Origin: Paracoccus sp. SCSIO 75233
GTDB lineage: Bacteria > Pseudomonadota > Alphaproteobacteria > Rhodobacterales > Rhodobacteraceae
Assembly: GCF_027912675.1 (NCBI RefSeq)
Contig: NZ_CP115757.1
Coordinates: 620,001-684,000, forward strand
DNA length: 64,000 bases
Reading direction: 5' to 3'
The notes under the pieces were generated by a model, which saw nothing but the letters and a program-made list of their open reading frames with translations, had not been told where the DNA came from and made no database searches. This document shows, piece by piece, positions 36,407-45,459 of the stretch. Position numbers and translations under genes: made by a program. Numbering within the stretch: position 1 is the first letter of the stretch; each line of letters opens with the position of its first letter.

Positions 36407-37665
36407 TGCTGCATTTCGAGGGCGCGCGTCTGATCGACCCGGAAACCGGCAGCGATGCGCCGGGCAGTCTGACGGTCGCGGATGGTGTGATCACGGCCCG
36501 CGATGCCGCCGCGCCCGAGGGGGCAAAGGTGATCGACTGCAAGGGCAAATGTCTGGCCCCCGGCATCGTCGATTGGGGCGTGAAGATCGGCGAACCGGGG
36601 GAGCGGCACAAGGAATCCTATGCCAGCGCCGGTCGCGCGGCGGCTGCGGGCGGGGTGACCACGATGATCGTGCGGCCCGATACGCTGCCGCCAGTCGACA
36701 GCCCCGAAAGCCTCGATTTCGTCATCAAGCGGGCGGCGGACGCGCCGGTCCGGGTTCGCCACATGGCGGCGCTGACCAAGGGGCGCGCCGGGGCGGAGAT
36801 GGTCGAGATGACATTTCTGCATGACGCAGGCGCGGTCGCCTTTACCGACGGGGTGCGGGTGGTGTCCGACACGCGGCTGATGACCCGCTGCCTGACCTAT
36901 GCGCGGGGGCTTGGTGCGCTGATCGTCGGCCATCCGCAGGAGCCGGCGCTGTCGAAGGGGGCGGCGGCGACGAAGGGGAAATTCGCCTCGCTTTACGGGA
37001 TCCCGGACGTCTCGCCCATGGCGGAGGTGATCGGGCTTCAGCGCGATCTGGCCTTGGTGGAGATGACCGGGGCACGTTATCACGCCGATCAGATCACCAC
37101 GGCGGGCGCGCTTCCTGCGCTTGGCCGGGCGCGGGCTGCGGGGCTGGATGTGACGGCGGGGATCTCCATCCACCATCTGACGCTGAACGAGTTTGATGTG
37201 GGTGATTACCGCACCTTCTTCCGCTTCACCCCGCCCCTGCGGTCGGAGGATGACCGGCTGGCGATGGTGCAGGCCGTCGCGGACGGGGAGATCGACGTCA
37301 TCGCCTCCTTCCACACCCCGCAGGACGAGGAATCCAAGCGCCTGCCCTTTGCCGAGGCCGCGCCGGGGGCGGTCGGGTTGCAGACGCTGCTGCCTGCGGC
37401 GATGCGGCTTTATCATCAGGGCGGGCTGGATCTGCCACTGCTGTTCCGCGCCATGTCGCTGAACCCGTCCAAACGTCTTGGGCTGGAGACGGGGCGGATC
37501 GCCAGGGGCGCGCCTGCCGATCTGGTGCTGTTCGATCCGGATGCGCCGTTCATCATGGACCGCTTCAAGCTGGAGTCGAAATCCAAGAACACGCCTTATG
37601 ACGAGGCGCGGATGCAGGGCCGTGTCATCGGGACATGGATCGGCGGCGAGAGGGTTTTCGGATGA
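36403..37665 (+). CDS. pyrC: dihydroorotase-like protein lacking the HxH metal motif
   Basis: A 420-residue amidohydrolase-fold protein of the PyrC class that partners PyrB. The N-terminal metal site of active dihydroorotases (DxHxH) reads DWGVKIGEPGERHKE, so both histidines are missing. The later position GALIVGHPQEP has one histidine and the final SFHTPQD another. This pattern is that of the non-catalytic PyrC' proteins known in some proteobacteria, which assemble with ATCase. It starts inside the previous gene's end and overlaps plsY. A true catalytic dihydroorotase would then be needed elsewhere. Confidence 0.88.
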   Translation: MMLHFEGARLIDPETGSDAPGSLTVADGVITARDAAAPEGAKVIDCKGKCLAPGIVDWGVKIGEPGERHKESYASAGRAAAAGGVTTMIVRPDTLPPVDSPESLDFVIKRAADAPVRVRHMAALTKGRAGAEMVEMTFLHDAGAVAFTDGVRVVSDTRLMTRCLTYARGLGALIVGHPQEPALSKGAAATKGKFASLYGIPDVSPMAEVIGLQRDLALVEMTGARYHADQITTAGALPALGRARAAGLDVTAGISIHHLTLNEFDVGDYRTFFRFTPPLRSEDDRLAMVQAVADGEIDVIASFHTPQDEESKRLPFAEAAPGAVGLQTLLPAAMRLYHQGGLDLPLLFRAMSLNPSKRLGLETGRIARGAPADLVLFDPDAPFIMDRFKLESKSKNTPYDEARMQGRVIGTWIGGERVFG

Positions 37666-38246
37666 GCGCGATCATCTGGGCGGTTCTGGGGTATCTGCTG
37701 GGCTCGGTGCCGTTCGGCATCGTCATCACGCGGGCCCTTGGTCTGGGCGATCTGCGCCAGATCGGTTCGGGCAATATCGGGGCGACGAATGTGCTGCGCA
37801 CCGGGCATAAGGGCGCGGCACTTGCGACGCTGTTGCTGGACAGCGGCAAGGGCGCGATTGCGGTTCTGCTGGCCCGCTGGCTGGGCGGGGAGGGTGCCGC
37901 GATTGCCGCCGGTGCCGCGGCGTTCCTCGGGCATTGTTTCCCGGTCTGGCTGGGCTTCAGGGGCGGCAAGGGGGTGGCAACCTTCCTTGGCACGCTGCTG
38001 GCGCTTTACTGGCCGGTCGGCTTGGCCGCCTGTGCGACATGGGCGGTGATGGCCGCGATTTTCCGCATCAGCTCGCTCTCCGCGCTTGTCGCGGCGGGGC
38101 TGTCGCCGGTGCTGGCGCTGCTGATGGGGCGTCCCGGCATTGCGGCTGCCGCATTGTTCATGGCGGCGCTGATTTTCTGGCGGCACAAGGCGAATATCGC
38201 GCGTCTTGTCAGCGGAGACGAGCCGAAGATCGGCGGAAAGTCCTGA
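37662..38246 (+). CDS. plsY: glycerol-3-phosphate acyltransferase PlsY
   Basis: Membrane enzyme that acylates glycerol 3-phosphate with acyl phosphate. The 194-residue protein has five hydrophobic helices and the conserved loops GSVPFGIVI, GSGNIGATNVLRT and FRGGKGVATFLG. Start ATG 37662 overlaps the pyrC-like stop; the in-frame ATG 37635 lies within that gene. Confidence 0.95.
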   Translation: MSAIIWAVLGYLLGSVPFGIVITRALGLGDLRQIGSGNIGATNVLRTGHKGAALATLLLDSGKGAIAVLLARWLGGEGAAIAAGAAAFLGHCFPVWLGFRGGKGVATFLGTLLALYWPVGLAACATWAVMAAIFRISSLSALVAAGLSPVLALLMGRPGIAAAALFMAALIFWRHKANIARLVSGDEPKIGGKS

Positions 38247-38306
38247 CGCGCCGGAACCCGGCCTGATCCCCGCCAGTTGCGCTTTCACCGGGAAGGGAGA
38301 TTCACC

Positions 38307-39041
38307 ATGAAACTCACGATATCTGTTGCACTGATTTCGATGGCCGGTTCCGCTTTCGCAGGCGAGGCGGTCGATTACACATCCGGCGACCGTACATTCG
38401 AGGGCTATGTCGCCAAGGCGGACAACCCCAAAGGCTCCGTCATCCTGATCCATGACTGGGACGGGCTGACCGATTACGAGAAACAACGCGCCGATATGCT
38501 GGCCGAGCAGGGCTATAACGCCTTTGCCGTGGATCTGTACGGCAAGGGGGTGCGCCCCGGCTCGATGGAGGAGAACCGGGCCGAGACGGAAAAGCTCTAT
38601 AGCGACCGCGAGACGATGCGGGCGCTGATGACCGTAAGCCTTGAGGCGGCAGCGGGGCAGGACGTGACCGCGCCGGTCGTGGCAGGCTATTGCTTCGGCG
38701 GGGCCGTGGCGCTTGAAGTGGCGCGGATGGCACCGGAGGGCGTGGCGGGCTATGCGACCTTCCACGGCGGGCTGGAAACGCCGGACGGGCAGGATTATTC
38801 CGCCGCGACAGCCCCGATCCGCATCTATCACGGCGGCGCGGATACCGGGCCGGACATGGCGACCTTCGCCGCCTTCGTGACGGAACTGGAAGAAGCCGGC
38901 ACCCCCTACAAGGCGGAGGTCTATGCCGGTGCGCCCCACGCCTTCACCGTCTTCGGTTCCGACCGCTACCGCGAGGACGCGGATCAGCGAAGCTGGTCGG
39001 ATTTTCTGGTGTTTCTGGGTGAGGTCAATCCGGGGCCGTGA
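38307..39041 (+). CDS. secreted dienelactone hydrolase family protein
   Basis: A 244-residue alpha/beta hydrolase with a signal peptide (MKLTISVALISMAGSAFAGE, cleavage near 19). The DLH-type nucleophile is Cys in AGYCFGGAVALEVA, with the acid/His pair in ... and GAPHAFTVFGSDRY. The VKxDNPKGSVILIHDWDGL part gives the oxyanion region. The substrate is unknown; members cleave lactones or esters. ATG 38307 is preceded by GGGAGAT. Confidence 0.88.
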   Translation: MKLTISVALISMAGSAFAGEAVDYTSGDRTFEGYVAKADNPKGSVILIHDWDGLTDYEKQRADMLAEQGYNAFAVDLYGKGVRPGSMEENRAETEKLYSDRETMRALMTVSLEAAAGQDVTAPVVAGYCFGGAVALEVARMAPEGVAGYATFHGGLETPDGQDYSAATAPIRIYHGGADTGPDMATFAAFVTELEEAGTPYKAEVYAGAPHAFTVFGSDRYREDADQRSWSDFLVFLGEVNPGP

Positions 39042-39062
39042 TCGGGCTGACGGATCATCGTC

Positions 39063-39092
39063 AAAAAACCGGCGGAGATATATCCCGCCGGT
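39063..39092 (-). terminator. rho-independent terminator for the minus-strand gene at 39150
   Basis: ACCGGCGG (39068-39075) pairs with CCGCCGGT (39085-39092). On the minus strand the stem is followed by the T-run complementary to 39063-39067. It serves the gene ending at 39150 and may also stop the converging dienelactone hydrolase transcript. Confidence 0.65.
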
Positions 39093-39149
39093 CATCGCGA
39101 TCATCCGTGCAAGTGAAGCAGGGTCACATCAGGATGCTGATTGCCCGCC

Positions 39150-39755
39150 TCAGGACCCGATCAAATCCTTCGCGTAGAACCGGCCCGCGATCTCGTGGAC
39201 CCTGCCGGTGCGGAACAGGTCGGGCATGGACCATTCGGGTTCATCGCCTGCGAAAAGATCGAGAAAGGCGATGGCGAGGGATGGGTCTTTTGCGACGTTT
39301 TCGCGGAAGCTCCACCAACTGCGGGCCGCCGACAGGGCCGATGCGGGCTGCTGTTCGGCGTGATAGTCACGCTCCAGCACCAGACCGCGGACATTCAGGC
39401 AGAAGGCGACATAAAGATAGCCTTCGGGCCAGAAATAGGCCGGGTTGGTGTCGTCCGCATCGTCCGGCTTGTCGAGAAGCGTGACCGGCTTGCGCTTGAT
39501 CAGCGTCCGCAACATCAGCCCGGCGGCAAAACCGACATAGGCCTGATTATCTTCGGCATGCATCGGTTTTTGCGCTTCGAAGGCGTGGATCCATTCAGCA
39601 AACACCTCTGCCAGTGCGACGGTATCGACGCGGAAGCGATTGCCGGTCTCTGCCTCGGTCGCCCCGACCTGTTTTTCGAACGCACCGACAAACCAGCGCA
39701 GCCGCTGGGCCGATTTATGGAGCGGCGGCTCGTTGGCGGGCGGTTCGGGCAACAT
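39150..39755 (-). CDS. conserved hypothetical protein
   Basis: A 201-residue soluble protein with no signal peptide or membrane helix. The visible text (QRLRWFVGAFEKQVGATEAETGNRFRVDTVALAEVFAEWIHAFEAQKP, FWPEGYLYVAFCLNVRGLVLERDYHAE) suggests a mostly helical fold, but I recognise no motif. It lies 14 bases after the next minus-strand gene, probably one operon. Confidence 0.72.
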   Translation of the reverse strand: MLPEPPANEPPLHKSAQRLRWFVGAFEKQVGATEAETGNRFRVDTVALAEVFAEWIHAFEAQKPMHAEDNQAYVGFAAGLMLRTLIKRKPVTLLDKPDDADDTNPAYFWPEGYLYVAFCLNVRGLVLERDYHAEQQPASALSAARSWWSFRENVAKDPSLAIAFLDLFAGDEPEWSMPDLFRTGRVHEIAGRFYAKDLIGS

Positions 39756-39769
39756 CAGGAAATTTCTCC

Positions 39770-40468
39770 TTACAGATGTTCGGAAGAACTCTCGATTATT
39801 TGCGCCAATTTTTCGGAATTGCCAAGAGCGGCGGAAACATCGGTCTGAATCGCGGTGACAAGTGCCAGCGAAAGCTCAAGCAGGTTTTCCTCCTCCGCCA
39901 GGGTTGCGGCGCGATCCGACAGCAACCAGACGATGATGGCCAGAAGCGACAGGTCAATCTCCTGCTGGGACTGCGCACTCAGCGTGGCAATGAAGCCCGG
40001 CATATTGCCGATCGCGGCAGAGGCGCGGATGCGGTCATACAGCGCAGCCGCGGACAGGGAGGGCAGCTGATCCGGCGGGGGCGCATGTTCCTGCATGGCG
40101 GCGGACAGAAGCGTCTCGCTGATCAGATATGTCTGGCCGGGACGGCTTTCCGCGAGGTGGTCCCATGCGAAGCAGAACACAGCCGCACAGCTTGCCGCCG
40201 CATCTGCGCCGCGCGCCGTGCCGGAGATGAAATTCCCAGCGATGACAATCTGTTCGGCGGAGATCGCCGTGTTGATGAGACCCTTTCCGCGCCGCTCCAG
40301 CGATCTCAGCGCGTCGCGGAAGCGCGAGCGGATCGGTTCGGGCAAGATGCTTGCAGCCGGGGCGAGGGCCTCTTCCGCCGCTTCGGCAAAGCCCGACATC
40401 CCGCGCAGCGCATCGCGAAGTGGCATGGGAAGGCCGTGCAAGGGGCTGGGGCGGGGCGGTTTTTTCAT
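39770..40468 (-). CDS. conserved hypothetical protein
   Basis: A 232-residue, predominantly helical protein; it begins MKKPPRPSPLHGLPMPLRDALRGMSGFAEAAEEALAPAAS and has alanine-rich helices throughout, one moderately hydrophobic (ADAAASCAAVFCFAWDHL). ATG 40468 is preceded by AGGAACC; the frame stays open upstream to 40651 but the extra stretch is unlike protein. The function is unknown. First gene of a two-gene minus-strand operon. Confidence 0.7.
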   Translation of the reverse strand: MKKPPRPSPLHGLPMPLRDALRGMSGFAEAAEEALAPAASILPEPIRSRFRDALRSLERRGKGLINTAISAEQIVIAGNFISGTARGADAAASCAAVFCFAWDHLAESRPGQTYLISETLLSAAMQEHAPPPDQLPSLSAAALYDRIRASAAIGNMPGFIATLSAQSQQEIDLSLLAIIVWLLSDRAATLAEEENLLELSLALVTAIQTDVSAALGNSEKLAQIIESSSEHL

Positions 40469-40680
40469 CGCGGGTTCCTGTCGGTCACAGTTTATTCTAA
40501 TCGCTCGCCCGCTGAGTTGCCACGGTTTTCGCGCAAGGTCACGGGCTGATGTCAGTTCGATTCGACATATGTCGGGTCTGCGGAGCGGGTTGTTGACGCT
40601 TTCCGGGCGCCTTGGCGGGGTGGCGGGCTGCGAACTCTCCTTGCCGGTCAAAGACTACGCATGTTTGCCACACATTAGTA

Positions 40681-40716
40681 TTGACACAAACACATAAGTT
40701 CATCACCATAAGTCCA
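40681..40716 (+). promoter_or_regulatory. promoter and direct repeats before the drl-aco operon
   Basis: A perfect -35 TTGACA (40681-40686) lies 55 bases before the drl start. Two direct repeats CATAAGTTCA (40693-40702) and CATAAGTCCA (40707-40716) follow with a 14-base period and could be an operator. The -10 box is unclear. The region 40469-40741 holds no gene. Confidence 0.4.
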
Positions 40717-40741
40717 ACATCATGCTGGAGGGGCTCGCGAC

Positions 40742-42073
40742 ATGTCGTCCAATATTGCACTGACCGGATTGGCCAAGGATCTGGCCGCCCGCGCTGAAAC
40801 CGGAAAACCTGTACGGATCGGTCTGATCGGATCGGGGGAAATGGGAACCGATATCGTCACCCGTGCCGCGATGATGGACGGCGTCGATGTGGCTGCGATT
40901 TCCGAAATCAACGTGCCGAACGCGCATAAGGCCGTGAGCATCGCCCATCAGGAGGATGGCCACAGCAAAGACGCGAAAAGCGCTGATGAGCTGAATGCGG
41001 CGATTGAAAGTGGCAAGACCGCGATCACCGATAATGCCGAAGCCCTGTTCGAATCCGGTCTGATCGACGTGGTGATCGACGCGACCGGGGTTCCGGCGGT
41101 CGGTGCGGAGCTGGGCCTGAAGGCTATGGAGCGCGGCAAGCATCTGGTCATGATGAATGTCGAGGCCGACGTCACCATCGGTTCATATCTGCGGCGCGAG
41201 GCGGAGCGGCTGGGCGTGGTCTACAGCCTTGGTGCCGGGGATGAGCCGTCATCCTGCATGGAACTGATCGAGTTCGTCTCGGCCATGGGTCACAAGATCG
41301 TCTGCGCCGGCAAGGGCAAGAACAACCCGCTGAATATCGACGCTACGCCGGATGCCTATGCGGCGGAGGCGAAGGCGCGTCACATGAACCCGCGCCTGCT
41401 GGTGGAGTTCGTCGACGGATCGAAAACCGCCGTTGAGATGTCGGCCATCGGCAACGCGACCGGGCTGATCCCGGATTGCGACGGCATGCACGGCCCCGCC
41501 GCTGGCCCGAAGGAGCTGGCGAAGGTGCTGATCCCGAAAAAGGATGGCGGCATTCTGAACGATATCGGCCGCGTCGATTACTCCATCGGCAAGGGCGTCT
41601 CGCCGGGGGTTTTCGTGATCGCCGAGGCGGAACATCCCCGCATCCATGAGCGTATGGCGGATCTGAAAATGGGTGACGGGCCGTATTACGAATTCATCCG
41701 CCCCTATCACCTGACCTCGCTGGAGGTGCCGCTGACCTGCGCCCGTGCCGTGCTCTATGGCAAGGCCGACATGGTCCCGCTGGACAAGCCGGTCGCAGAG
41801 GTCTGCGCCGTGGCGAAGCGGGATCTGGCGGTTGGCGATACGCTGGACCAGATCGGGGAATACACCTACCGCGCCTGGGCGATGGAGGTGTCGCGCGCGC
41901 AGGATGCACAGGCGATTCCGGCTGGCATGCTGACCGGCGCGACGGTGACGGCGCCGATCAAAAAGGGTGAGCTGATCACCACGCATAACACCAAGCTGCC
42001 CGCCAGCCGCATTGTCGAGCTGCGCCGGCGTCAGGATGAAATGCTTTACGGGAAAGACCTGCTCAATGGCTGA
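40742..42073 (+). CDS. drl: DXR-like (DRL) family oxidoreductase with C-terminal SAF domain
   Basis: A 443-residue protein of the COG4091 'homoserine-dehydrogenase-like' group. It has an N-terminal Rossmann domain (VRIGLIGSGEMGTDIV, residues 24-39), a central catalytic domain (LGAGDEPSSCMELIEFV, AGKGKNNPLNIDATPD), and a C-terminal SAF domain (GMLTGATVTAPIKKGELITTHN). The Brucella member DRL converts 1-deoxyxylulose 5-phosphate to 2-C-methylerythritol 4-phosphate. Here the gene overlaps acoA by eight bases and sits in a catabolic cluster, so it may run in the oxidative direction. The family assignment is from memory of the fold and motifs. Start ATG 40742, good site GGAGGGG. Confidence 0.8.
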   Translation: MSSNIALTGLAKDLAARAETGKPVRIGLIGSGEMGTDIVTRAAMMDGVDVAAISEINVPNAHKAVSIAHQEDGHSKDAKSADELNAAIESGKTAITDNAEALFESGLIDVVIDATGVPAVGAELGLKAMERGKHLVMMNVEADVTIGSYLRREAERLGVVYSLGAGDEPSSCMELIEFVSAMGHKIVCAGKGKNNPLNIDATPDAYAAEAKARHMNPRLLVEFVDGSKTAVEMSAIGNATGLIPDCDGMHGPAAGPKELAKVLIPKKDGGILNDIGRVDYSIGKGVSPGVFVIAEAEHPRIHERMADLKMGDGPYYEFIRPYHLTSLEVPLTCARAVLYGKADMVPLDKPVAEVCAVAKRDLAVGDTLDQIGEYTYRAWAMEVSRAQDAQAIPAGMLTGATVTAPIKKGELITTHNTKLPASRIVELRRRQDEMLYGKDLLNG

Positions 42074-43082
42074 TACGGCGACAGATACCAATGTTCCCTA
42101 CGCGATCCGCAATTACAGTGCGGAGCAGTTGAAAGACGCGCTCAGCAAGATGTTCCTGATCCGCAAATTCGAGGAAGGGGCGGAGGACAGCTATATGCGC
42201 GGCCTGATCCACGGCACGATGCACCTGTCCATCGGGCAGGAGGCGTCTGCCGTCGGCTCCTGCATGTCGCTGACCGATGAGGACAAGATCACCTCGACCC
42301 ATCGGGGCCACGGTCATTGCGTGGCGAAAGGTGCCGATCTGGGCAAGATGTTCGCGGAGTTCTTCGGCAAGGAAACCGGGTATTGCCGGGGGCGCGGCGG
42401 CTCGATGCATATTGCGGACCCGAGCAAGGGCAATCTCGGCGCGAACGGGATCGTGGGCGGCGGGTTGCCGATTGCGGTCGGTGCGGCGCTGTCGGCCAAA
42501 CGGCTGGGAACCGGCGCGGTCACGATCTGCTTCTTTGGCGACGGCGCGAATAATGAAGGCGCGTTTCACGAGGCGCTGAATATGGCGGCGGTCTGGAAGC
42601 TGCCGGTCGTGTTCGTGTGCGAGAACAACAAATACGGCATGTCGACCTCGACGGAGCGGTCCACGGCGGTGAAGAATATCGCCGATCGTGCGGTTGCCTA
42701 TTCGATGCCGGGCGTGACGGTCGATGGCAATGATTTCTCAGCCGTGACCGAAGCCGTTGACGCCGCCGTGGCGCGTGCGCGGGCGGGCGAGGGGCCGAGC
42801 CTGGTGGAAAACCTGACCTATCGCTGGCGCGGTCATTCCAAGTCTGACCGCAACCGTTACCGCACCAAGGAAGAGATCAGCGAGTGGATGGAACGCGATC
42901 CGATTGTCGCCATGTCGAAACTGCTGGTCGACCACAACATCCTGACCGAGGCCGAGGTCGCCGCTGTCGAGGAAGACGCCACGAAGACCATTGCCGAGGC
43001 GATTGAGTTTGCCGCTGGCGGGCCGGACCCGAAAATCGGCGACGTGACGCGCGACGTTTACACCGAAGAGGACGCAGCATGA
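42066..43082 (+). CDS. acoA: acetoin-dehydrogenase-type E1 component, alpha subunit
   Basis: Thiamine-diphosphate-dependent E1 alpha, 338 residues. The TPP motif reads [31 protein letters not shown]; the E1 signature [10 protein letters not shown] / [10 protein letters not shown] and the phospho-loop region [14 protein letters not shown] are present. With E1 beta it cleaves a ketone-alcohol and passes the hydroxyethyl carbanion to lipoate. It overlaps drl and acoB by four bases each, indicating strict co-expression. The acetoin-type label is by similarity of the operon; the actual substrate may be a different acyloin. Confidence 0.9.
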   Translation: MADTATDTNVPYAIRNYSAEQLKDALSKMFLIRKFEEGAEDSYMRGLIHGTMHLSIGQEASAVGSCMSLTDEDKITSTHRGHGHCVAKGADLGKMFAEFFGKETGYCRGRGGSMHIADPSKGNLGANGIVGGGLPIAVGAALSAKRLGTGAVTICFFGDGANNEGAFHEALNMAAVWKLPVVFVCENNKYGMSTSTERSTAVKNIADRAVAYSMPGVTVDGNDFSAVTEAVDAAVARARAGEGPSLVENLTYRWRGHSKSDRNRYRTKEEISEWMERDPIVAMSKLLVDHNILTEAEVAAVEEDATKTIAEAIEFAAGGPDPKIGDVTRDVYTEEDAA

Positions 43083-44089
43083 ACGCCCAGACCAAGACCG
43101 AACCGCGCGAGCTGTCCTATGCCGAGGCGATCCGCGAGGCGATGGATATCGCGCTTGAGCGCGATGACCGCGTGATCCTGATGGGCGAGGATATCGGCGT
43201 CTATGGCGGCGCCTTTCAGGTGACCGGCGATCTGGTGCATAAATACGGCACCGACCGGGTGATGGATACGCCGATCTCCGAACTCGGGGGGGCCGGGGTT
43301 GCCGTCGGGGCCGCGCTGACCGGATTGCGCCCGATCTTTGAATTTCAGTTCTCCGATTTCGCCGCGCTGGCGATGGAGCAGATCGTCAATCAGGCCGCGA
43401 AGGTCCGCTATATGCTGGGCGGTGCGGTTTCCGTCCCGCTGGTGATGCGCTTCCCCGCCGGTTCCGGCACGGGGGCAGCGGCGCAGCATTCGCAGAGCAT
43501 CGAGGCATGGCTGGGTCATGTGCCGGGGCTGAAGGTCATCCAGCCCTCCACGCCCGAGGATATGAAGGGCATGTTGCTGGCGGCGCTTGAAGATCCCGAT
43601 CCGGTGATGATCTTTGAACACAAGATCCTGTACAAGATGAAAGGCCCGGTGCCGGAGGGGTATTATACCACCCCGATCGGCAAGGCGGCGATCCGGCGCG
43701 AGGGCAAGGATGTGACCGTGGTGGCCTCCTCGCTGATGGTGCACAAGGCGATGAGCGCGGCAGAGGAACTGGCGAAGAACGGCGTCGAGGTTGAGGTGAT
43801 CGACCTGCGCACCGTCCGTCCGCTGGACCGTGACACGGTGCTGGAGTCGGTGCGCAAGACCGGCAAGCTGCTCTGCGTCTATGAGGGCGTCAAGACGCTC
43901 GGCGTCGGCGCGGAGATCTCGGCCATGGTGGCGGAAAGCGATGCGTTCGATTTCCTCGACGCGCCGATCCTGCGGCTTGGCGGGGCGGAATGCCCGATCC
44001 CCTATAACCCGGAACTGGAAAAGGCCGCGGTGCCGCAGATCCCCGATATTGTCGACGGGCTGCGCAAACTGACCGAAGGGCGCGTCTGA
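43079..44089 (+). CDS. acoB: acetoin-dehydrogenase-type E1 component, beta subunit
   Basis: A 336-residue transketolase-pyrimidine plus C-terminal domain protein: [41 protein letters not shown] with the catalytic Glu, then [42 protein letters not shown], and [19 protein letters not shown]. It completes the E1 heterotetramer with acoA. ATG overlaps the acoA stop and its own stop overlaps acoC by one base. Confidence 0.93.
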   Translation: MNAQTKTEPRELSYAEAIREAMDIALERDDRVILMGEDIGVYGGAFQVTGDLVHKYGTDRVMDTPISELGGAGVAVGAALTGLRPIFEFQFSDFAALAMEQIVNQAAKVRYMLGGAVSVPLVMRFPAGSGTGAAAQHSQSIEAWLGHVPGLKVIQPSTPEDMKGMLLAALEDPDPVMIFEHKILYKMKGPVPEGYYTTPIGKAAIRREGKDVTVVASSLMVHKAMSAAEELAKNGVEVEVIDLRTVRPLDRDTVLESVRKTGKLLCVYEGVKTLGVGAEISAMVAESDAFDFLDAPILRLGGAECPIPYNPELEKAAVPQIPDIVDGLRKLTEGRV

Positions 44090-45399
44090 TGCCCACAGAA
44101 GTCATTATGCCAAAGGTCGATATGGATATGGCCAGCGGCAAAATCGCCGTCTGGCATATCGCACCGGGCGAGTCCGTCCAGAAGGGCGAGCCGCTGTTCG
44201 ACATTGAGACCGACAAGGCCGCGATGGAGGTCGAGGCACCCGATAGCGGCATCCTGCACCATCCCGCGCCGGAAGGATCGGAGATCCCAATCGGCAAACC
44301 CGTCGCCTGGCTTTATGCCGAGGGCGAGGAGGTGGGCGATCCGCCGCAGCCATTCGAGACGATTGGTGATGCGCCGGGCGCGCCCGCGGCCGACACGCCG
44401 CCTGCCGCCGGGGAAGACCGGCCCGAACCGCAGGAGACCGCAGACGAGCCGGAGCCTCTGGCAGCGGTCGCGGTTTCCGGCGACAAGACGCGCGCGACCC
44501 CGAAGGCGCGGGCGCTGGCGCGTGATGGCGGCATGGATGTCGCGGATATTCCCGGCACCGGCCCGCGCGGTCGCGTGCAGGCCGAGGATGTGCGCAATGC
44601 CCTGAAAGGCGGCTTTGCGGCCAGCACCCCGGTCCGCTTCTCGCCGGAGACCGGCCCGCTCGCCGTCAGCCGCTCCAAGGGTGGCAAGGGCGCGCCGCTG
44701 GTGCTGATCCACGGATTTGCCAGCGACGCGACCTCCTGGGCGCCGCTGGAGGCGCAGTTCCGCGACCGGCCGATCATCCGCATCGATCTGCCGGGTCATG
44801 GGAAGTCGCCCAAGCTGCGGATCCCGAATTTCGTCACCCTGCTGAAAGAGGTACGCCGTGCGGTCGACGATCTGCAACTCGACGAGATGCATCTTGTCGG
44901 GCACAGCCTTGGCGGCGCGGTCTGTCTGGCGCTTGCCGATACGCGGCCGCGCAATATCGCCTCGCTTACACTGATCGCGCCGGCTGGGCTTGGCCCGGAT
45001 ATGAACGGCGCGGCGCTTGGCGGGATTTGCAAGGCCAGCCGGGCAGAGAGCCTTGGCCCGTGGCTGAAATCGCTGGTCGCGGATGACCGGATCGTGACCG
45101 ACAGCTATGTCCGCCTTGCCATGACCGCCCGCAGCGATGCCAATCTGCGCGCGGCGCAGGCGGCGATGTCGGATGCGTTGTTCCCCGACGGGGTCCAGTC
45201 CTTCGATCTTCGCGCGGCCCTTGACGGGGTGCAGATGCCGACCCGGCTGATCTGGGGGCGGCAGGATGAGATCATCCCGTGGAAACACGCTTTGCGGGCA
45301 CCGGGACGCGTCGGGCTGCATCTGTTCGACGGGGTCGGGCATATGCCGCAGCTTGAGGCGGCGGAAGAGGTCGGAAAAATCCTCCGCTCGCAGCTGTAG
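44089..45399 (+). CDS. acoC: E2-like component: lipoyl domain fused to alpha/beta hydrolase
   Basis: A 436-residue AcoC-type protein. Residues 1-80 form a lipoyl domain with the lipoylated lysine in DIETDKAAMEVEAP. A Pro/Ala/Glu linker follows. Residues 140-175 are a peripheral-subunit-binding segment (TPKARALARDGGMDVADIPGTGPRGRVQAEDV). From about 190 to the end is an alpha/beta hydrolase with LVLIHGFASDATSW, nucleophile GHSLGGAVCLALA and C-terminal GVGHMPQLEA. This is the standard acetoin dehydrogenase E2 architecture, not the PDH acetyltransferase. No E3 gene is adjacent. Confidence 0.92.
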   Translation: MPTEVIMPKVDMDMASGKIAVWHIAPGESVQKGEPLFDIETDKAAMEVEAPDSGILHHPAPEGSEIPIGKPVAWLYAEGEEVGDPPQPFETIGDAPGAPAADTPPAAGEDRPEPQETADEPEPLAAVAVSGDKTRATPKARALARDGGMDVADIPGTGPRGRVQAEDVRNALKGGFAASTPVRFSPETGPLAVSRSKGGKGAPLVLIHGFASDATSWAPLEAQFRDRPIIRIDLPGHGKSPKLRIPNFVTLLKEVRRAVDDLQLDEMHLVGHSLGGAVCLALADTRPRNIASLTLIAPAGLGPDMNGAALGGICKASRAESLGPWLKSLVADDRIVTDSYVRLAMTARSDANLRAAQAAMSDALFPDGVQSFDLRAALDGVQMPTRLIWGRQDEIIPWKHALRAPGRVGLHLFDGVGHMPQLEAAEEVGKILRSQL

Positions 45400-45420
45400 T
45401 CCCGCGTCAGGAGATCTTGC

Positions 45421-45457
45421 AGGCCCGTACCCGTCAGGGATGCGGGCCTTTTCTTTT
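45421..45457. terminator. terminator between convergent acoC and the sorC-type gene
   Basis: AGGCCCGTA (45421-45429) pairs with TGCGGGCCT (45441-45449), with a G-T pair, and TTTCTTTT follows. It ends the drl-aco operon. It could also receive the convergent SorC-type transcript. Confidence 0.75.
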
Positions 45458-45459
45458 GC

